Counted from the stretch's first letter, positions 35,936-49,440 are shown. The stretch is 64,000 nt of DNA from Onchocerca volvulus (GCA_000499405.2 HG738137.1:16901583-16965582); one strand, 5' to 3'. Translations and numbers: made by a program. The notes: generated by a model from the letters alone, not told the origin.

Positions 35936-36299
35936 TGAGCAGATTGATTGTACCCAAACTGTCCTCGAAATTATTTGAGAATATCCAAGCAATGTGATCA
36001 CCGGATTATTCTTTTCTTTATTACTTACAAAGAAGAATAGAATTCCTTGACTGTCGATTTGTTGCTATTGCTACATCGATCTGATGTAAAACTGTCGCTG
36101 TGTTGATGATAAAACTCCGAACTGAACTATTTGTTGAATTCGAGTTGTTGTCAAACTTAAAATTGAAAATCCTTTCGAAACTCCTCCTCTTTTCCTGATC
36201 TCTAACATTTTGCCTTATGATTGATTGACCACACTCTGTTTATCTGTTAATCGAAGTGTTTTGCTGGGAAACATGTTTATCGTTACGGAGAAGCTAAAA

Positions 36300-36968
36300 A
36301 GAAGTAGGTATATCTACATGGAAACATTCGCCTATTTAACGCAACGTGATGACAAAATTTCAAATTAATCGGTAAAGAACTCGAAAAGTTGTATCAAAAT
36401 GAACAACGAACATTTAGGCAAAGAGGCAATCCAAGACAAGACCTAATATTAGAAGTCAAAAGGTAATCCAAAAATTGCTTGAACGAAATATTTCGTTACA
36501 TACTATCATGACCTCGATATTTTTGCGACACAACTACATTCCTCATGAAGCAACAAATAAATGAAAAAGTTTAAACACGTTTATTCGAATGCAACGTTAT
36601 ATTTCAAATCAGTCGTTGAAGAACTTCAAACATTGTATAAAAATTAATAATGCAGGAATTCGGCTTGGTGAATGCAGAAAGTAGACGTAGTCAATAAATT
36701 CGGTTCGCTAATGAACCTAATGAAGGCGTCGTCAATAAATTCTGTCCACACATGAAGGCGTGGTGCAAGGCATGAATAAAAAATTCAGTTCGCTCACTCA
36801 CTTTTACTTGCCACCGCATGACATGCGAAAAAAAGTAAGCATGTCTATATAAAAACATGCATCTGTTCGTATGCAGAATTATATCGAAATTTAAAGGAAT
36901 CGATGAAGAAATTTTGGATATTTAAGGCTTACAACGGCGAATATTTTCATTTTTATTCAAATAGACTT
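36300..36968. repeat. Clustered MITE-like repeat pieces
   Basis: Several pieces of the family seen at 9749-10123 in succession: CTACATGGAAACATTCGCCT with ACGCAACGTGATGACAAAATTT (36315-36400), TCGAATGCAACG with CAAATCAGTCGTTGAAGAAC (36580-36640), and a third near 36850-36960 ending CATTTTTATTCAAATAGAC. It looks like nested or broken copies next to the Helitron remnant. Confidence 0.65.
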
Positions 36969-36969
36969 A

Positions 36970-38681
36970 AGAAGAAAAAAACTTTTTCAAAATGATAAAA
37001 ATTCTTATCAAATAATATTGAATTTATTATACATTCATGTGATTTGCATGCTTAGTTTGTATTTTAGACCAGAATTTCGTACAGCTTTTTCGAATTAAAC
37101 CATATTTTATCTGAATGCACATGCCCTTCAAGCCTACCTAAAGTCGCAAATTTAATTAATGAGAAATACCATACTTCTTTTTAGCGCAGTAAAGCTACGT
37201 GTAATTTGGGGAACTTATTCAGCTAAAGTTAGAAATTGTGTCGTAATCATGCAAATTTTATCGAAGTTAAATTTCTAGATACAAAAACTGAGAACGAAAA
37301 AGATTGTTTTTTTATAGTTGAATAATTCTACCGGATTATGCATAACTTTACAGCCTATAAAAAAAGATGCATTAGATACTTCTTGTTAATTTAGCCTCCA
37401 TTCCTTGAATAAGTCAGCCTAGGAGAACATGGATTCAATAAAAATATAATTTGATTTGAATGAACTACATGAGATTCCGATCAAAAATGATCTTAGCACA
37501 GTACTTAGCGTACTGTTGATAGGAAAGACCTTTACTAAGCTCAATTTTCCTTTTTCTTTTTACTGAAGGATTTTTGAATATACGATGTTGCAACGTTTCG
37601 GTTTATCACGGTGTTTGGCTTACGATACATTTCATGTGTATGTTTATCCGTCAGATAATAGCTCGAAGATATTCATTGTATATAGTAAAATATGAAGATC
37701 AGTTCTTACACTTAACGTGATAATTCATGTTTCTTTAATATATTAGCATAAATTCTGTTGAAAGTTCGAAATAGATCAAAAGCTTATTTTTTTAGCAGAA
37801 TTAGAATAAAAGAGAAAACACAGGGTGTTGGTCTAAATCTTCAAACATAATTAGAGAAAGGGGTCAAGTGTTGATCATCAGAGATTAGATGATCAAATTC
37901 GTACAATCTCAGTAAATATTCGACTTCTTTGACTTTTTTCTGTGATCGTTTTTGGCTAAATCTGATGTGCATTTCGTTTTTGATGACAATTTTTTGAAAT
38001 TTGTACCTGATTAAAGTGTTTTTCGCTTTTTTTTTTCCTATATTAAAACATCTAATTGTTGCTTGTCGATCTAGTAAGAATTATTTATGAGGCTTTTTAA
38101 GTTTTCTAAGATATTATATATCTAACCGATCATTATCAGAAAACTTGCTTATTGAAGTATCGATATTGTAAGTGGAGGTAGAAAAAGGTATTGGATATTC
38201 AATTATTCATGATTATCATCCTTTTTCAGTTAATATCTCAATCTAATTATGTCAGTTCTAAATTCAAATTATTCTCCAGTTTTTTTCACAAGCATGTTCT
38301 TATATTTTTAAAGAGAATTATGTAAAAATTGTCAATGAATTAATTAGAGATTTACCAACTGAAATTTGAAATCTTGATCGCAATCGTATCGTATTTAATC
38401 GTTATCATAGCACACATCCAGATGATTCGCATCATGATCTTGGTTTTGATACAGGCTGTACTCTCACTGTTCATGCCAGCGCAAACAGTCAAGTTATTTT
38501 TCCATAAATTTTTATCGTTTTACTATTATTTTTTTTTCCATTTTTTGTAAGCGATAGCTTCGCCTTGATGCAACATAATTCCTCAGTGAACGTAATTTCG
38601 AATATCCAGACATAGTTTTGATCTATTTTTTTTCCATTCTTCTATAAAGAACATCCGTTAAGAACAACTGTAAAAGTTCGT
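36970..38681. other. Unassigned DNA in the copy 1 insertion
   Basis: No gene recognised. At 38345-38515 the plus frame gives FNRYHSTHPDDSHHDLGFDT and GCTLTVHASANSQVIFP, which looks coding in composition but could not be assigned. Confidence 0.45.
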
Positions 38682-39980
38682 TTCAAATTCGTGAATAAAA
38701 ACATTCTTTTCTCAAAGCAAATTTATCAATTTCATTGCTTCTACCAAGTCTTTTATTAAATCCTATGAATCCAACAACATGCAATTCCTGAATAATGTGT
38801 TGCATACTTGATTATCAAACAAATTAGGTTATAAAATTGGCATTCTAGATCATAAAATGGTACCTTCTTGATATTTAAAATCTCTGATACAAGAAGACTG
38901 AAGTGAAAATAAGAAAAAATGTCAACATTTGGTGATGACTGGTAATCAGATTATAATTTCCAGCAGAATGGTCACAAAAAATGAGAAAGTATTTAATAAC
39001 TTCCAAAGATAAACAGCAACTTTCGCGATTGGTTCGGGAACGATTGAATCTTTTTACATCTTCATAATGATAATCCTTAATAATGACTACCATATAAGCA
39101 CAAAACAAGTTGAAAGAAAAACGTTAATTAACAGAATGCAAAGAGGATAATGTCATCTAAAAAAAAAGTGTCGTTTCTGATCGGTAAGAATTAGTTAATC
39201 GTAAATTGCGCAATAGTTAAATTTGAATGAATAATTATATTTTCCAAATGTTAACTTGAATAAATATTGAAGAAAATCAGAAAACTTTTGAAAAAAGTGA
39301 AAAAGTATGGCAGTTCAAATTCATTTCTCCTACAAAATTTGAACATTCATCATAATATTTTTATTGGCTATTTTATAATTTATCACAATTATGTACAAAC
39401 TCCATGAGAATGGTTTAGAAATCTAATGATCAGATTGTTTTGGATATTGAATAGATTATTGGTTTCTAATTAGAAAATATGAAAATCTTGTGAAAATGAG
39501 CCATAAAATTTTAGCTTATTTCTTCGAAGCGAAAGAGTTGAAATTAATCACATTGTAATGAGATTTATTTCAAGAATTATACATCCATTTTTTAAAAATT
39601 ACATAAAAGATTTCAGAAAACTTATCATATCAACTAATTTTAACGATCCGTCAGGGAAATAGCTTCGAAATTATCGCACTAATTGGCTGCTTAATGAATT
39701 TGATGACTGATGGAATCAACGGAACCATCTCCACTATTAATCAGGAGTAGGAATTATGATGAACTCATATTAATCAGGAATTGTTCTGAATGCTTTAATA
39801 AGATTTATTTTCAAGAGTTCTATTTCAGATATTTCTTTTTTTTTTATACCATTTCCTGCTTTATAACAACCTTGAATTGTAACATTTCGAAAGAAATATA
39901 CGGGTATGAAATTGCAGCACTTTCAAACATAACATGCTTTACGATGCTCGGATAATATTCAATGATTTTTCTACCGATTT
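38682..39980. other. End part of copy 1 of the tandem segment
   Basis: Matches 54677-55963 (for example CAAATTCGTGAATAAAAACA and CATTGCTTCTACCAAGT in both). No recognised gene; frames at 38875-39108 and 39710-39955 lack motifs. Confidence 0.6.
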
Positions 39981-40981
39981 GTGTTGTTTTGGAAATGATA
40001 AGTGATTTAAGTGTATTTATATCGGAACATATGCATGTTACTCTTTCTTGCGAAATTCTATGCGATATTTGTGAGCTTGTTTATACATTCTGCTATGTAA
40101 AACTATTTTTTATGTAGAGAGAGACTTTCAGAAAAAATATTTGTGTTGATTCCGGAATATAATGAAAACCATGCCAAATATTTTGATTCTGTTTATCTGC
40201 ATAATGAAAAATGTATCATTTAATGACGCTACCTTCTTGACTGCAGCAACATGTGTTTTTTGTCATTCATCCTATTGTAATTTCGATTTTCCGGTTTTTA
40301 TGAAAATCCATGCATTAATTATTGTTGCTGTGGTTCTTTAAAAAAAAAAAAAAAAAAGCAATCAAAAAAAAGTCATATTTTAAAATAATGCTCGGAATTT
40401 AGTTTCTCATTATTTAATTTTTTTCATAATTTTCTATTTTGCCGGCAGTTATAGTTTTCTTTACTCATTTCTAAATCCAAATTTTTTTTTTACTGGCAGT
40501 AGTTTCGTTTCATAAAAACGAATTTGTTTTTCTTTTCATTTTTGAAATATACACTAAACGTATAGAAAAAATAGATTACTACACCTATTTGATAAATAGT
40601 GAAAGGTTGTCGAATACAAAAAAAAAGAAAAAAGGAAAAAAAAAGATATGTTCTAAATATACCATAACTGATGTGGAAATTAAGATTTTTCATATCTTTT
40701 CCAACAGAAATTTCAAATTATTACATTTATAATTCAGTACAACAAGCTTGATTTGTGTTTGTGCAGATAACTGAAAAAACAACATGAAAAATCGAATACT
40801 AAGAAGCTTCTTCCAGCCTATTTTTACATTGGTGAAGATTTTTTAAGTGTAATATTTCATCGGATCATAATAACTTTGTATCATTGGATCAATTTATGAT
40901 CATGTCGATAGGTGAAAACCTCCAAACTACGTTATTTCTTTGCCAGTTTCGAGGAATTTATTGTCAGCAAAAAAAAAGAAA

Positions 40982-41080
40982 AAAAATTAAATTTTACACC
41001 GCTTGAAAAAAATTAAATTTTACACCGCTTGAAAAAAATTAAATTTTACACCGCTTGAAAAAAATCAAATTTTACACCCT
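40982..41080. repeat. 28-bp minisatellite, four copies
   Basis: AATTAAATTTTACACCGCTT with a poly-A spacer is repeated four times, the last with CACCCTTG. The equivalent place in copy 3 (near 57300) has only a single related unit, so it expanded in copy 2. Confidence 0.9.
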
Positions 41081-41896
41081 TGATCGTTTTTATTTCTAGA
41101 AAAGTTACCAGAAAAAATTTTAGAAACTCCAAAAAGCCAAAATGAAAGTTTTTGTTAACAATTTAAATCTGTTGAACGTTTCAAAGATTAATTTGACAGA
41201 ATGCTGTAGGAATATCAAAATATACTGAGAACCAAACAGGCAGCAAACTATAATTCCTATATAAATCACTATAATCACTACTCATTGAATACATTTCGAA
41301 ATTATTCAGGACACAATAAAGAATATGAGGATGAAAAAATGTGGAAAAGGAAAATGAAATTCAAATAAAAATTTTTTCTTTTAATAATTTTCTTGAAAAT
41401 TAGCAATTTCTTTTTTTTTTTTTTTTTTTTTTTTTTTGGTTTTTATGCATCGTTGTCTGGTGATTTAGGTAATTTACTGGCTAAATAACAATAATAAAAC
41501 TTAAATTAAAATGATCTTCATTACATACCTTTCAAATACCATTTATTTCTCTAGCAATTATTTTTTACTCGCAACAGATCTTATATGATCTCTTTAATTT
41601 TCAAAAATGAGCATTTCGACGATGAATAGTTCATAGGAAATTTTGAAAACAATAAGCAATGTTTTTATGCCTGCATTTTTTGTGTTTGTATATACGTGAT
41701 TATACATTATCACATTTTTATACTGTTGATAGATCGAATCAAGTCTATTATATTATGTAAATATGCTATTTATAAAAAAACAAAAAATAAAAAAATAAAA
41801 TTTGAAGTATTTTCGCAGTATTTTAATTTTATGATTTCGTAGTATATGAATGAAATGTTGTAATTGTGAATGATAATTATGATCAGGAATAAAATT

Positions 41897-41953
41897 TCAA
41901 TAGAATATCGATTTCATCCATGACATTGACATCGGAAACAGCAGCAACGATAT
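41897..41953 (-). CDS. Peptide gene copy 2, candidate exon 2
   Basis: Only a few changes from copy 1. In the chosen frame one is Leu to Phe and one is silent, with TGA in the same position. The alternative Cys frame loses one Cys to Phe (RCCCFRCQCHG). Confidence 0.5.
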   Translation of the reverse strand: MSLLLFPMSMSWMKSIFY

Positions 41954-42517
41954 CTGGAATTCATCATTTTGTTGCACTAATTTGTTGTTTTTATCGTTTT
42001 TAATAATCCTTTAATCATTAATTATTTCTTCATCCTTTCTTCTTCGTTTTGTTTATCATTGCAATTATTTAATGCCTTTTTCTTTGGATGTGTTCTAGCA
42101 AGAAAGAGTGAGCCAATTTTGATGAAATAATATTTCTTAAATCTTTCATAATTTCATTAGAATTATTAATTGAATTGTTGATAGAAATTACTGACAAGAT
42201 TCTTTCCGTATCTTTTTCGGATTTTTCTAAAATTTATGATTGAAAAATTGGACCCGAATGAAATATACGAATAATAAACTAACATGCAGCCACCAATTTC
42301 TTGATTTTTCTTTCTGTCCTGTCGCTCCCTGTTTTTGTGCTGAAATAATATAACAGGGATAACAACAGCAATACCGTTTAAACCGATGACCTCTGAGTGC
42401 GATTTGTTTCGTGGTAATATTTACGTGATCATTATTTCCAACTGAAGCTTCGATGGCAGCTATCATTACTGATAGCTCCAATAATAACACTAATACAATC
42501 CACTTGGATCTCATCAT
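41897..42517 (-). CDS. Secreted Cys-rich peptide precursor, copy 2 (two exons)
   Basis: Same design as copy 1. Exon 1 (42517 down to 42284, 78 codons) starts MMRSKWIVLVLLLELSVMIA, keeps a NIT site and GHRFKR (43-48), then has the core YCCCYPCY instead of CCCCGCGQ, and ends NWWLH at a GTTAGT donor. Exon 2 (41953 down to 41897) follows a TTCCAG acceptor and adds ISLLLFPMSMSWMKSIFY. Residues before the RFKR site are very close to copy 1, whereas the 12 residues after it are almost all different. The intron is 330 bases. Function unknown. Confidence 0.6.
42284..42517 (-). CDS. Peptide gene copy 2, exon 1
   Basis: ATG at 42517; an adjacent in-frame ATG follows (MM). The frame is intact for 96 codons without splicing, ending at 42227. 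Confidence 0.65.
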
Positions 42518-45500
42518 GAAATATTTGTCAAGTTGTCTTGAATCGTATTTTTGTCGGTCAATTTGCTAAATAGGAGGCAAAGAAATTATCATCATGTGGA
42601 ATAATGCATATCATTATCAGTGTTAATCATGTCAATCCACATGGAAAAATCCATTTTTTCAAGGGATTTGAATATTTTCTAACTGGTAAAAATGCCACTA
42701 TCACTGGTAGATATACTTAGGAGGAAATTAATTTAATAACAAAAATTTGTAGAATCAACTGAAATAAAAAAACTTTATTTTCATTATCTTCTATGCAACT
42801 GCAAAACGCTATGCATTATAAAAAGGAAAACAAGAAATTTATTAACGAATCGAAACGCGAAGTATAGCGTACAAATGTATACGTTGAAATATTAACATAT
42901 ATATTGCCTACATAGAATATATCGATATTTCTGATCACAATATATTGATTTATTGATTGTATTACTTCAGTAAAATGATAAAACTCAAAATTTCAGTCCA
43001 TTAGTATCGGAAAAGATGTCACTGAATCATATTAAAGTAATTCCTATTTAACATTTTTTGTTACATACCTCTATAGAATGAAGTAAAAATGAAAAGCATC
43101 ACGGAAGACTATTTCACAAATTTTTGGATTTTCCTAATTCCTCTTTTGGCATCTAACAAAGTGATTTTTTTTCGATTTATCAATATTTTAAGAAAAAATT
43201 TTGTTTAAAAATTAAATTATAAGAATTTCGCGGAAACTTTCGAACAAATAACAGTTGCGGATTCTTTTCATGAACAATATTATCGACTAGACGAATATTT
43301 AAATAAAATTTGAAAAATTTTATGTTTTCGAATAATTTCTTTAAAAAAACTCAAAATCGAAATTGTAGATATTAGGTCTCGCATAAATGAGACTAGCACA
43401 AGCATGAAACATTGTATTGAAACTAGTTCTTGATTATATATCCTAGGAAACTTCTTTGTCAAACTTGGTGTGACAAATTCTATAATGAGTTGATATCAGC
43501 TGAATATAATGAACACTAACCAGTGCAGTGATGAGTTTTCCAGTCTGATTACTTTAAATATTAAATTTATACTTTAACTTTACCATGAAAATGTTGCGCC
43601 CAAACCTGTTTTATTCCAATAAGATTATGGATGGGCTTTGAAAGATGTTTGCATCTTTGTTTGGTTCCACGCTTTGTTATGATGGTCTTTTTAAAAGGTA
43701 TGTTTTCTTCAATTGCCTTTTACTACAAAACAAAAAAAAAACTTCTGTAGTAATTTCGTAAGCGCGAAATAAGTAAATGAAATGAGAATGAAAAGTGCAA
43801 TTTTTTTTCTTTTTTTTTTTTTTTTTTTTTGTTTTTGGAATGAATTAATTAAAGTTCATTCATTTCAAATCTTACAGAGTATGTATTAGATGTCAATGAT
43901 AAATTAATAATGAAAGAATTTTCTGCGTTAATTCAAAAGGTTGATTGGATGATTTATTGGTTAGATGGTTCTTGACACTAGTTTAATCAAAGTTACAGTT
44001 TCATTATTCAAAAAACGAAGGAAGAAAAAACCTTATTTTCTGGTGAAACCAAACATGAGAAGAAAATGCAGTCATGGAAGCATTTTAAAAAAATGATGAC
44101 ATTAAAAATTGCCAGAATTCTCTCTTTTCAGTAAACATTGCAAGGCAACTTTAAACTTCCTTTTTTTCAGTTATAATATTTTAAATTCGCTTTTTCACGC
44201 TTGTATCTGCATCACTTGTATAATCGTGTATCACTGTATTATTTCGATAATCCATACATCAACAAAAAAAAAAAAAAATCAATTATTTAATCATCCACTG
44301 GTTACTAAAGACTTTGAATTAAGGATATAAACAAACTGAGAACAACAAGAAAAAAAATACTAATTACTAATGAGCTAAAAATCAAGTTATTAATCAATAA
44401 TTTTTTTGAAGAAGCATATAATATCCTTAGAATTCGCAGAAATATCATATTGTGAACATTTTTATTCGATTAATCAAATCCTTTTGTTGTGAAAGTGTGT
44501 TTGCGGGATTTGATTTTGATGGATTTGGATTTATTTTGCAGAATTTTGCGGGACAATCGCTGGCTTTAGTATCTTCAAGTATATATTGATAGAACTAAAT
44601 TTTGATCAGGAGCAATCAGTGCTCCAAGTTGAACAGGTAGACTGATTGGTTGTGTTGTACTGAACTTTCTTGGTTAATTGGATTTCATATAAAAGTGATT
44701 TATATTGGGAGTATTTTAACAATCCACTAAGATAATTGCGAAAAAAAAGTGTTTCGAGAGATTAATGATGTAATGCAGTATGAGAAAGGATTGATAAGAA
44801 AAAAATGATTTGGTGAAAAACAGATAGAAGAATTGGTAATAAAAAAAAAAAAAAAAAAAATGAGTGTTTAGTGAGAATTCGCTAAATTCATTGCACATAA
44901 GAACACTTTTTTGTGTTGCAAATTATTTTCGATATTTTCAAATATTTGTAAATATAATTCCCAGTTAGTTATAATTTCGAATTTCGTGCCTTTCGCGATA
45001 TTCCGAAGAAGGGAGATTGAAAAATTTTTGAAAGAAGTACAATGGGGTTGTAGCAAAGAGTAGTTTTTTCGTTAGAGGAATTCTGACTTTCGATTATCTT
45101 CGAAGGAAATTTTTTTATACTATAGGGGTTTCCCAACGATTTGGTTTGTCAAATCATAAGATACGATAAATGGACCAAATGGCTTCAATTTATAGTTTGG
45201 TGACAATCAAATCAATCAATTCAGTGAATATATGACTGTTGTATATATCATGTTTGATATATAATTGTTGTATTAATGCTTGAACAAGTTTAAAAAAAAA
45301 ATGACACATTCCATAATGTGATTGAAATGGAGGAGAACAAATCGTGCTGGTATAGATCTAAAAATCAATTGTAGTACTTCAGGAAAAAATTCGTCTTTTT
45401 GTAGGATGATATCATTTTAACGATGTTGGTGAAAAGATTCCAATGTCCAGAAGTCAGCTGATTTGCGACATGTGCTTGTTTTCAAAGATTTATATAATTT

Positions 45501-45560
45501 TATTATTGCGGTGTTATTTTATTACTCTCGTAATATTTCCATATGTGTCGATCGTTATTC
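42518..45560. other. Copy 2 sequence upstream of the peptide gene
   Basis: Aligns with 26134-29290 of copy 1 with scattered substitutions and indels (longer poly-T at 43800-43830). No gene recognised. Confidence 0.6.
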
Positions 45561-45563
45561 GTA

Positions 45564-45851
45564 TTAATTCTTCCAATGCAGTAATTTTTTACTGCGTTTT
45601 TGTATCTTCTTCAATGTGAATAAGATTCCATATCCGTTGGTCTTATGAAAATACGAGAAATAAGGACATTTCCATCTTTGAAAGGTCCTGTCATGATTGT
45701 TGCTTCTATGACATTGCTCATTAATTTTTTTTACTGCAAGCCTTGTGCTGTTGCAAAGTTTTGACCGGTTGATATTTCGCGGCATGATAATTGGCACATC
45801 ATTTTCAATTATAACACATGCAGTGGCGTTTTCGGCGAATCGAGTAAGCAA
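45564..45851 (-). pseudogene. Helitron Pif1-type helicase fragment, copy 2
   Basis: Differs from the copy 1 version at a few positions (VPIIMPRNINRSKLCNST; LCNST is closer to the family LCNGT). Its presence in both copies shows the Helitron fragment was in place before this segment duplicated. Confidence 0.65.
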
Positions 45852-45929
45852 AAAATTTAATCGTTCAACACGAAAAAAAGGTTTTGAAGAAAAAGGAAGT
45901 GGCGTTGACGGACGGAATAATAATAAGTG

Positions 45930-47076
45930 AAGTAAATCGATTACAAAATAAATGGAAAATGTTGTATTATGACAAATTAAAAACTGAGTAAGAATAACTA
46001 TTTATTCTACGTTAATTTTTGGTTGAAGCTATATATTATATAAAGTAATTGCGTGAAGTAAAAAATTATTTCGTTAGTAATTTAAAAATATTTTATTTTT
46101 TAAAAGCTTTCAACCGCACTATAATTTCTTTTTTCTTCTTTTTTTTTTCTCGCCAATATTTTTGCTTAAACGATAATAATAAGTTTAAAGCCATTTGTAT
46201 TATCGTGATATCTACTGATATAGAAAAAACTAAATGATTAGGTTTTGGTAATTTCAATCAAATTAATTATATTCTTATTGATTGTCCAGCGATCGAACAA
46301 ATTAAAATTATATTACGACTCATATTGAAGAATTTTACTGAAATCTCTCAGATATTAATAACCTATAAAACTATTTTCTGCAGTATTGAAGATTAGATAT
46401 TCGAACGATTCCGTTTTGCTGCATGAGAGTTAGTGGAATATTCTACTCTTCGTATTTTTCAAAGAAAGTGAAAAGTAATGTCAAAATCCAAGCTGCGATT
46501 ATCAGAAGTAGACGAACTTACTTATGAAGGAGCTTTGAAACACAGCCGTTAGAAATATGTCCGTTATCAGGACGATAAGAACGAAGAGAAATATTGAACT
46601 CATACGATTCTTCCCAAACTTAGTTTAAGAATCAAAATTAATAATATCAATTCCAAGGGCAAGATTATGGATACGGTACAACAAGTCAAGTGAATTGAAT
46701 TCAATATTAAAGATTTTGGATAGAAAACGCTAAAAGCTATTAGGTTTGCCGTTTTTAAGTAGATTATAAATCCTATAAATTATAATTTGTAATCATAATT
46801 GACTTGTATTTTAATTTTTTAAATTTGATAAAATTATTTGTTTTTAAACTTTGATTAATATGCATGATTTTTTTATCTACCCGATTTTCAAATGCAAATC
46901 AGAACGATAAAATTTTCATGGAGAAGTCATAGATTGGCAAAAATATTTGCAAGCAAGATAATTTCACAGGTTATCAAAAATTGTCGAATAATTGAAATTT
47001 GTTTAAAAATTTTTAAATAATTTAAAATCAAATTTGAAGTTCAATTTCTTTCGGCATGTGTTGATTGTTATTTTCA
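45930..47076. other. Copy 2 sequence, no gene recognised
   Basis: Aligns with 29660-30815 of copy 1. Confidence 0.5.
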
Positions 47077-47280
47077 GGTAATAAACTTAATAGGCCGATT
47101 ATAAGGCAGGGTATCGGTCAAGTAATTAAGAAATTGGAGGGAAAATGAAATATTGATGAAAATAAAATCTCTCCGCATGTAGTTAGGCATTCTTTTGCCA
47201 CTCATTTACTGGATAATGGAGCAAGCATCGTACTGTTACAAGGAATTCTTGGTCATACTGACCTTTTTACAACACAAATA
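47077..47280 (+). pseudogene. xerD: XerD/XerC C-terminal fragment, bacterial (probably Wolbachia), copy 2
   Basis: Same boundaries and the same TGA after EGK as the copy 1 fragment. It differs by very few bases, including VLLQGILGH in place of VLIQGILGH. It is a duplicate of one integrated fragment rather than an independent transfer. Lacks the catalytic Tyr. Confidence 0.8.
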
Positions 47281-48399
47281 CAACAGATAAATTTTGCATA
47301 AAAAATTGACACTTACTTAATGATAATAATTAGTGCGATGTCATTCTCTAAGATTCCACTAATCTCTAAAAATTTGACTAATAACCTTAATTATACTAAC
47401 TTATCCAATATTTGCCTAAAAAACATATTTATTTTAGTAGGAATTAAGAATGCTTCTTATTGAAATAGGATAAATAGAACTTGTCAATACACGAAATTTC
47501 TTCCTTCAATAAAATCGAAAAATCCATCACATATCCAAATATCTGTGATGCTTGAAGTTGCTGGTCTAAATTTTTCGAAATTTTTCAATTGTTCTAAAAA
47601 TTGATAGGAAATTTATATGATTTCATCATTCGTTTCATGTTCGCGGAAAACATGAACGATGAAAATGGACAAAAAAAAAAATTGACGAAATCGATAATTT
47701 GGGCATTTTCCAAGCATCTCATCTATAAAATTAAGTTTTCTTGTATTATTCGTAAATTTTATTTTAATTTGTAAATTTCTCAAGACTTAATTGATATTTT
47801 ATCAATTATTAAAATGATTCAACTTTGCTTAATATAATTTTTTTTTTATTTTCGACAGCTAAGATTATCGATGACAATTATATTATTATCAAACAATTGT
47901 TATTCCTAATTTTTTTTTTTTTTTTGGGAAATTTTGAATCAACTTATTCGATTAGAAATTCTTTAATTATGCGAATTTGATTTGTTTGAAGTTATCATTT
48001 CTTTTTTTTTTTAGTTTAATACTAAACATAATTTACTTATTCCATTTAGTTCCCCTTCGATTATCTAAATTAAAATGATAAAACTGAAGTAGTAATTTAA
48101 TCAAATACTACAAACAATGATAATCTGAGGAAGGATTTAGTAGATACAGTTCGCGTGACATTACTGCATTTGATTGCAGATATCCGTGGGTTCGAGTGTT
48201 TACTGTAACTTTAGTCATCGTGAAGTTTTTTTCATAATTTTATTAAAATTTCATTTTTATGACATATTGAAAGGAATACTTGATATCTAGTTACAGTCTT
48301 TCATTGATGTAGATTGAATTGATGCTATAACAACCACGGAAATCACAATTAAATTATTCGTTATCAAGTTTACCATACAGTTAATTCGCATCAGATTTC
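47281..48399. other. Copy 2 sequence between the xerD fragment and the Pao element
   Basis: Aligns with 31020-31733 and then directly with 33726-34091 of copy 1, which defines the copy-1-specific segment. No gene recognised. Confidence 0.6.
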
Positions 48400-48429
48400 A
48401 CTTCTGTGTAGCACTTCTGGATCTTGAAG

Positions 48430-49130
48430 CAATGGATTCTTGTGACTCTAATTTTTGAATTGGTTCTTCTAAAGTTGGTGATTGGGAATTTGAGTTTCCG
48501 TTGTCATCAACTTCAAGGAGGTACAACATGATTGAGTAATTTCCCATGTGGCATTTCTATTATAGCATTCCTAACTTCTTCATCCTTTCCTCTCTTAATT
48601 TCCTTATCTTTGCTATTTTCCACACATCGGGAAGCTTCTGATTCATTAGCCAGTACAATTTCTTAAGGTTCTCTTACCTCTACCATTTTTGGGGAAATAT
48701 TTTTCTTTGGGTTTATCTTCTTAAGCTAGATAAATATTCTCTTTTCCATAATTCCCAAAATGCATCTGAAGCCGTATTTCTTTACGACCAATTTTTAACC
48801 AGTTTCTCTTGTACTCATTCTGTAAGGAAGTGAATTGCTCTCGGTCATCATTGCAAAAAATTTCAGTGACTTAAGAGACATCTAGTTAAATAAAATCAAT
48901 TGGGCGTATAATCATGCAATCTTCAAAATTTACATATTTCAGCGGGCAGGTGTTTAATATACCTTCAATTTCCACAATTGGTGTGATCAGTCCTTCTGCT
49001 ACAATAATTTTCCTTCAGTAGTTCTCTTCATAGCTTTCTTTGTTAGGCCAATCAATCGTTCATAACTCACCATTCCATGAAGCTCTTGATGTGGTACTCT
49101 TCCAAATTATTCCCTTCACTGTCAGAAAGC
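48430..49130 (-). pseudogene. Pao integrase C-terminal region (DUF5641-like), broken
   Basis: Minus-strand frames contain DAFWELWKREYLSSLRR, then TQRKIFPQKW, EIVLANESEASR and GKDEEVRNAIIEMPHGKLLN. This matches the WxxWxxxYLxxLRxR and DEEVRxAxIxxxxGxxLxRPV pattern of the domain following the integrase core in Pao elements. Several stops and shifts. Confidence 0.75.
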
Positions 49131-49169
49131 TTCTTATTTTATTAGTGTATTTCATAATAATATTAAAGA

Positions 49170-49440
49170 CTAATTGAAATTGATAGCATCACTCAGACCT
49201 AATTTAAGATATCCTCGTCATACACTGAATCGTCTTAGCACGTACACAAAGCTTTCGGCCGATAATTCATCTACCACTTCTAAATGTACAGCTCTTAACT
49301 GTAAAACAGATAAATTTAATTATTCCATCTTCATTTTTAATAGAAAAAGGACTCAAATAATCCAATCCAACAAATTCGAATGTTCGAGTGCATTTAAATC
49401 GAATTTCTGGCAGATGAGGCATAACTGGTATCGCTGAAAT
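49170..49440 (-). pseudogene. Pao integrase core fragment
   Basis: Reads PVMPHLPEIRFKCTRTFEFV then GLDYLSPFSIKNEDG and FICFTVKSCTFRSGR, a form of the G-(L/V)-D-Y-x-GP start of the integrase core. Its coding sequence is cut at 49440 by an inserted repeat. Stops follow. Confidence 0.75.

Larger units (their letters stand above)
24460..39980. repeat. Tandem segment, copy 1 (about 15.5 kb with insertions)
   Basis: Begins at TTTTGGAAATGATAAGTGAT. The same sequence starts copy 2 near 39990 and, slightly altered, copy 3 near 55973. Similarity to copy 2 runs from here to about 31733, resumes 33726-34091, and resumes again 38682-39980. The gaps are copy-specific: a 2-kb segment with aconitase pieces (31734-33725) and Helitron debris plus unassigned DNA (34092-38680). 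It contains peptide gene 1, a Helitron helicase piece and a xerD piece. Confidence 0.85.
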
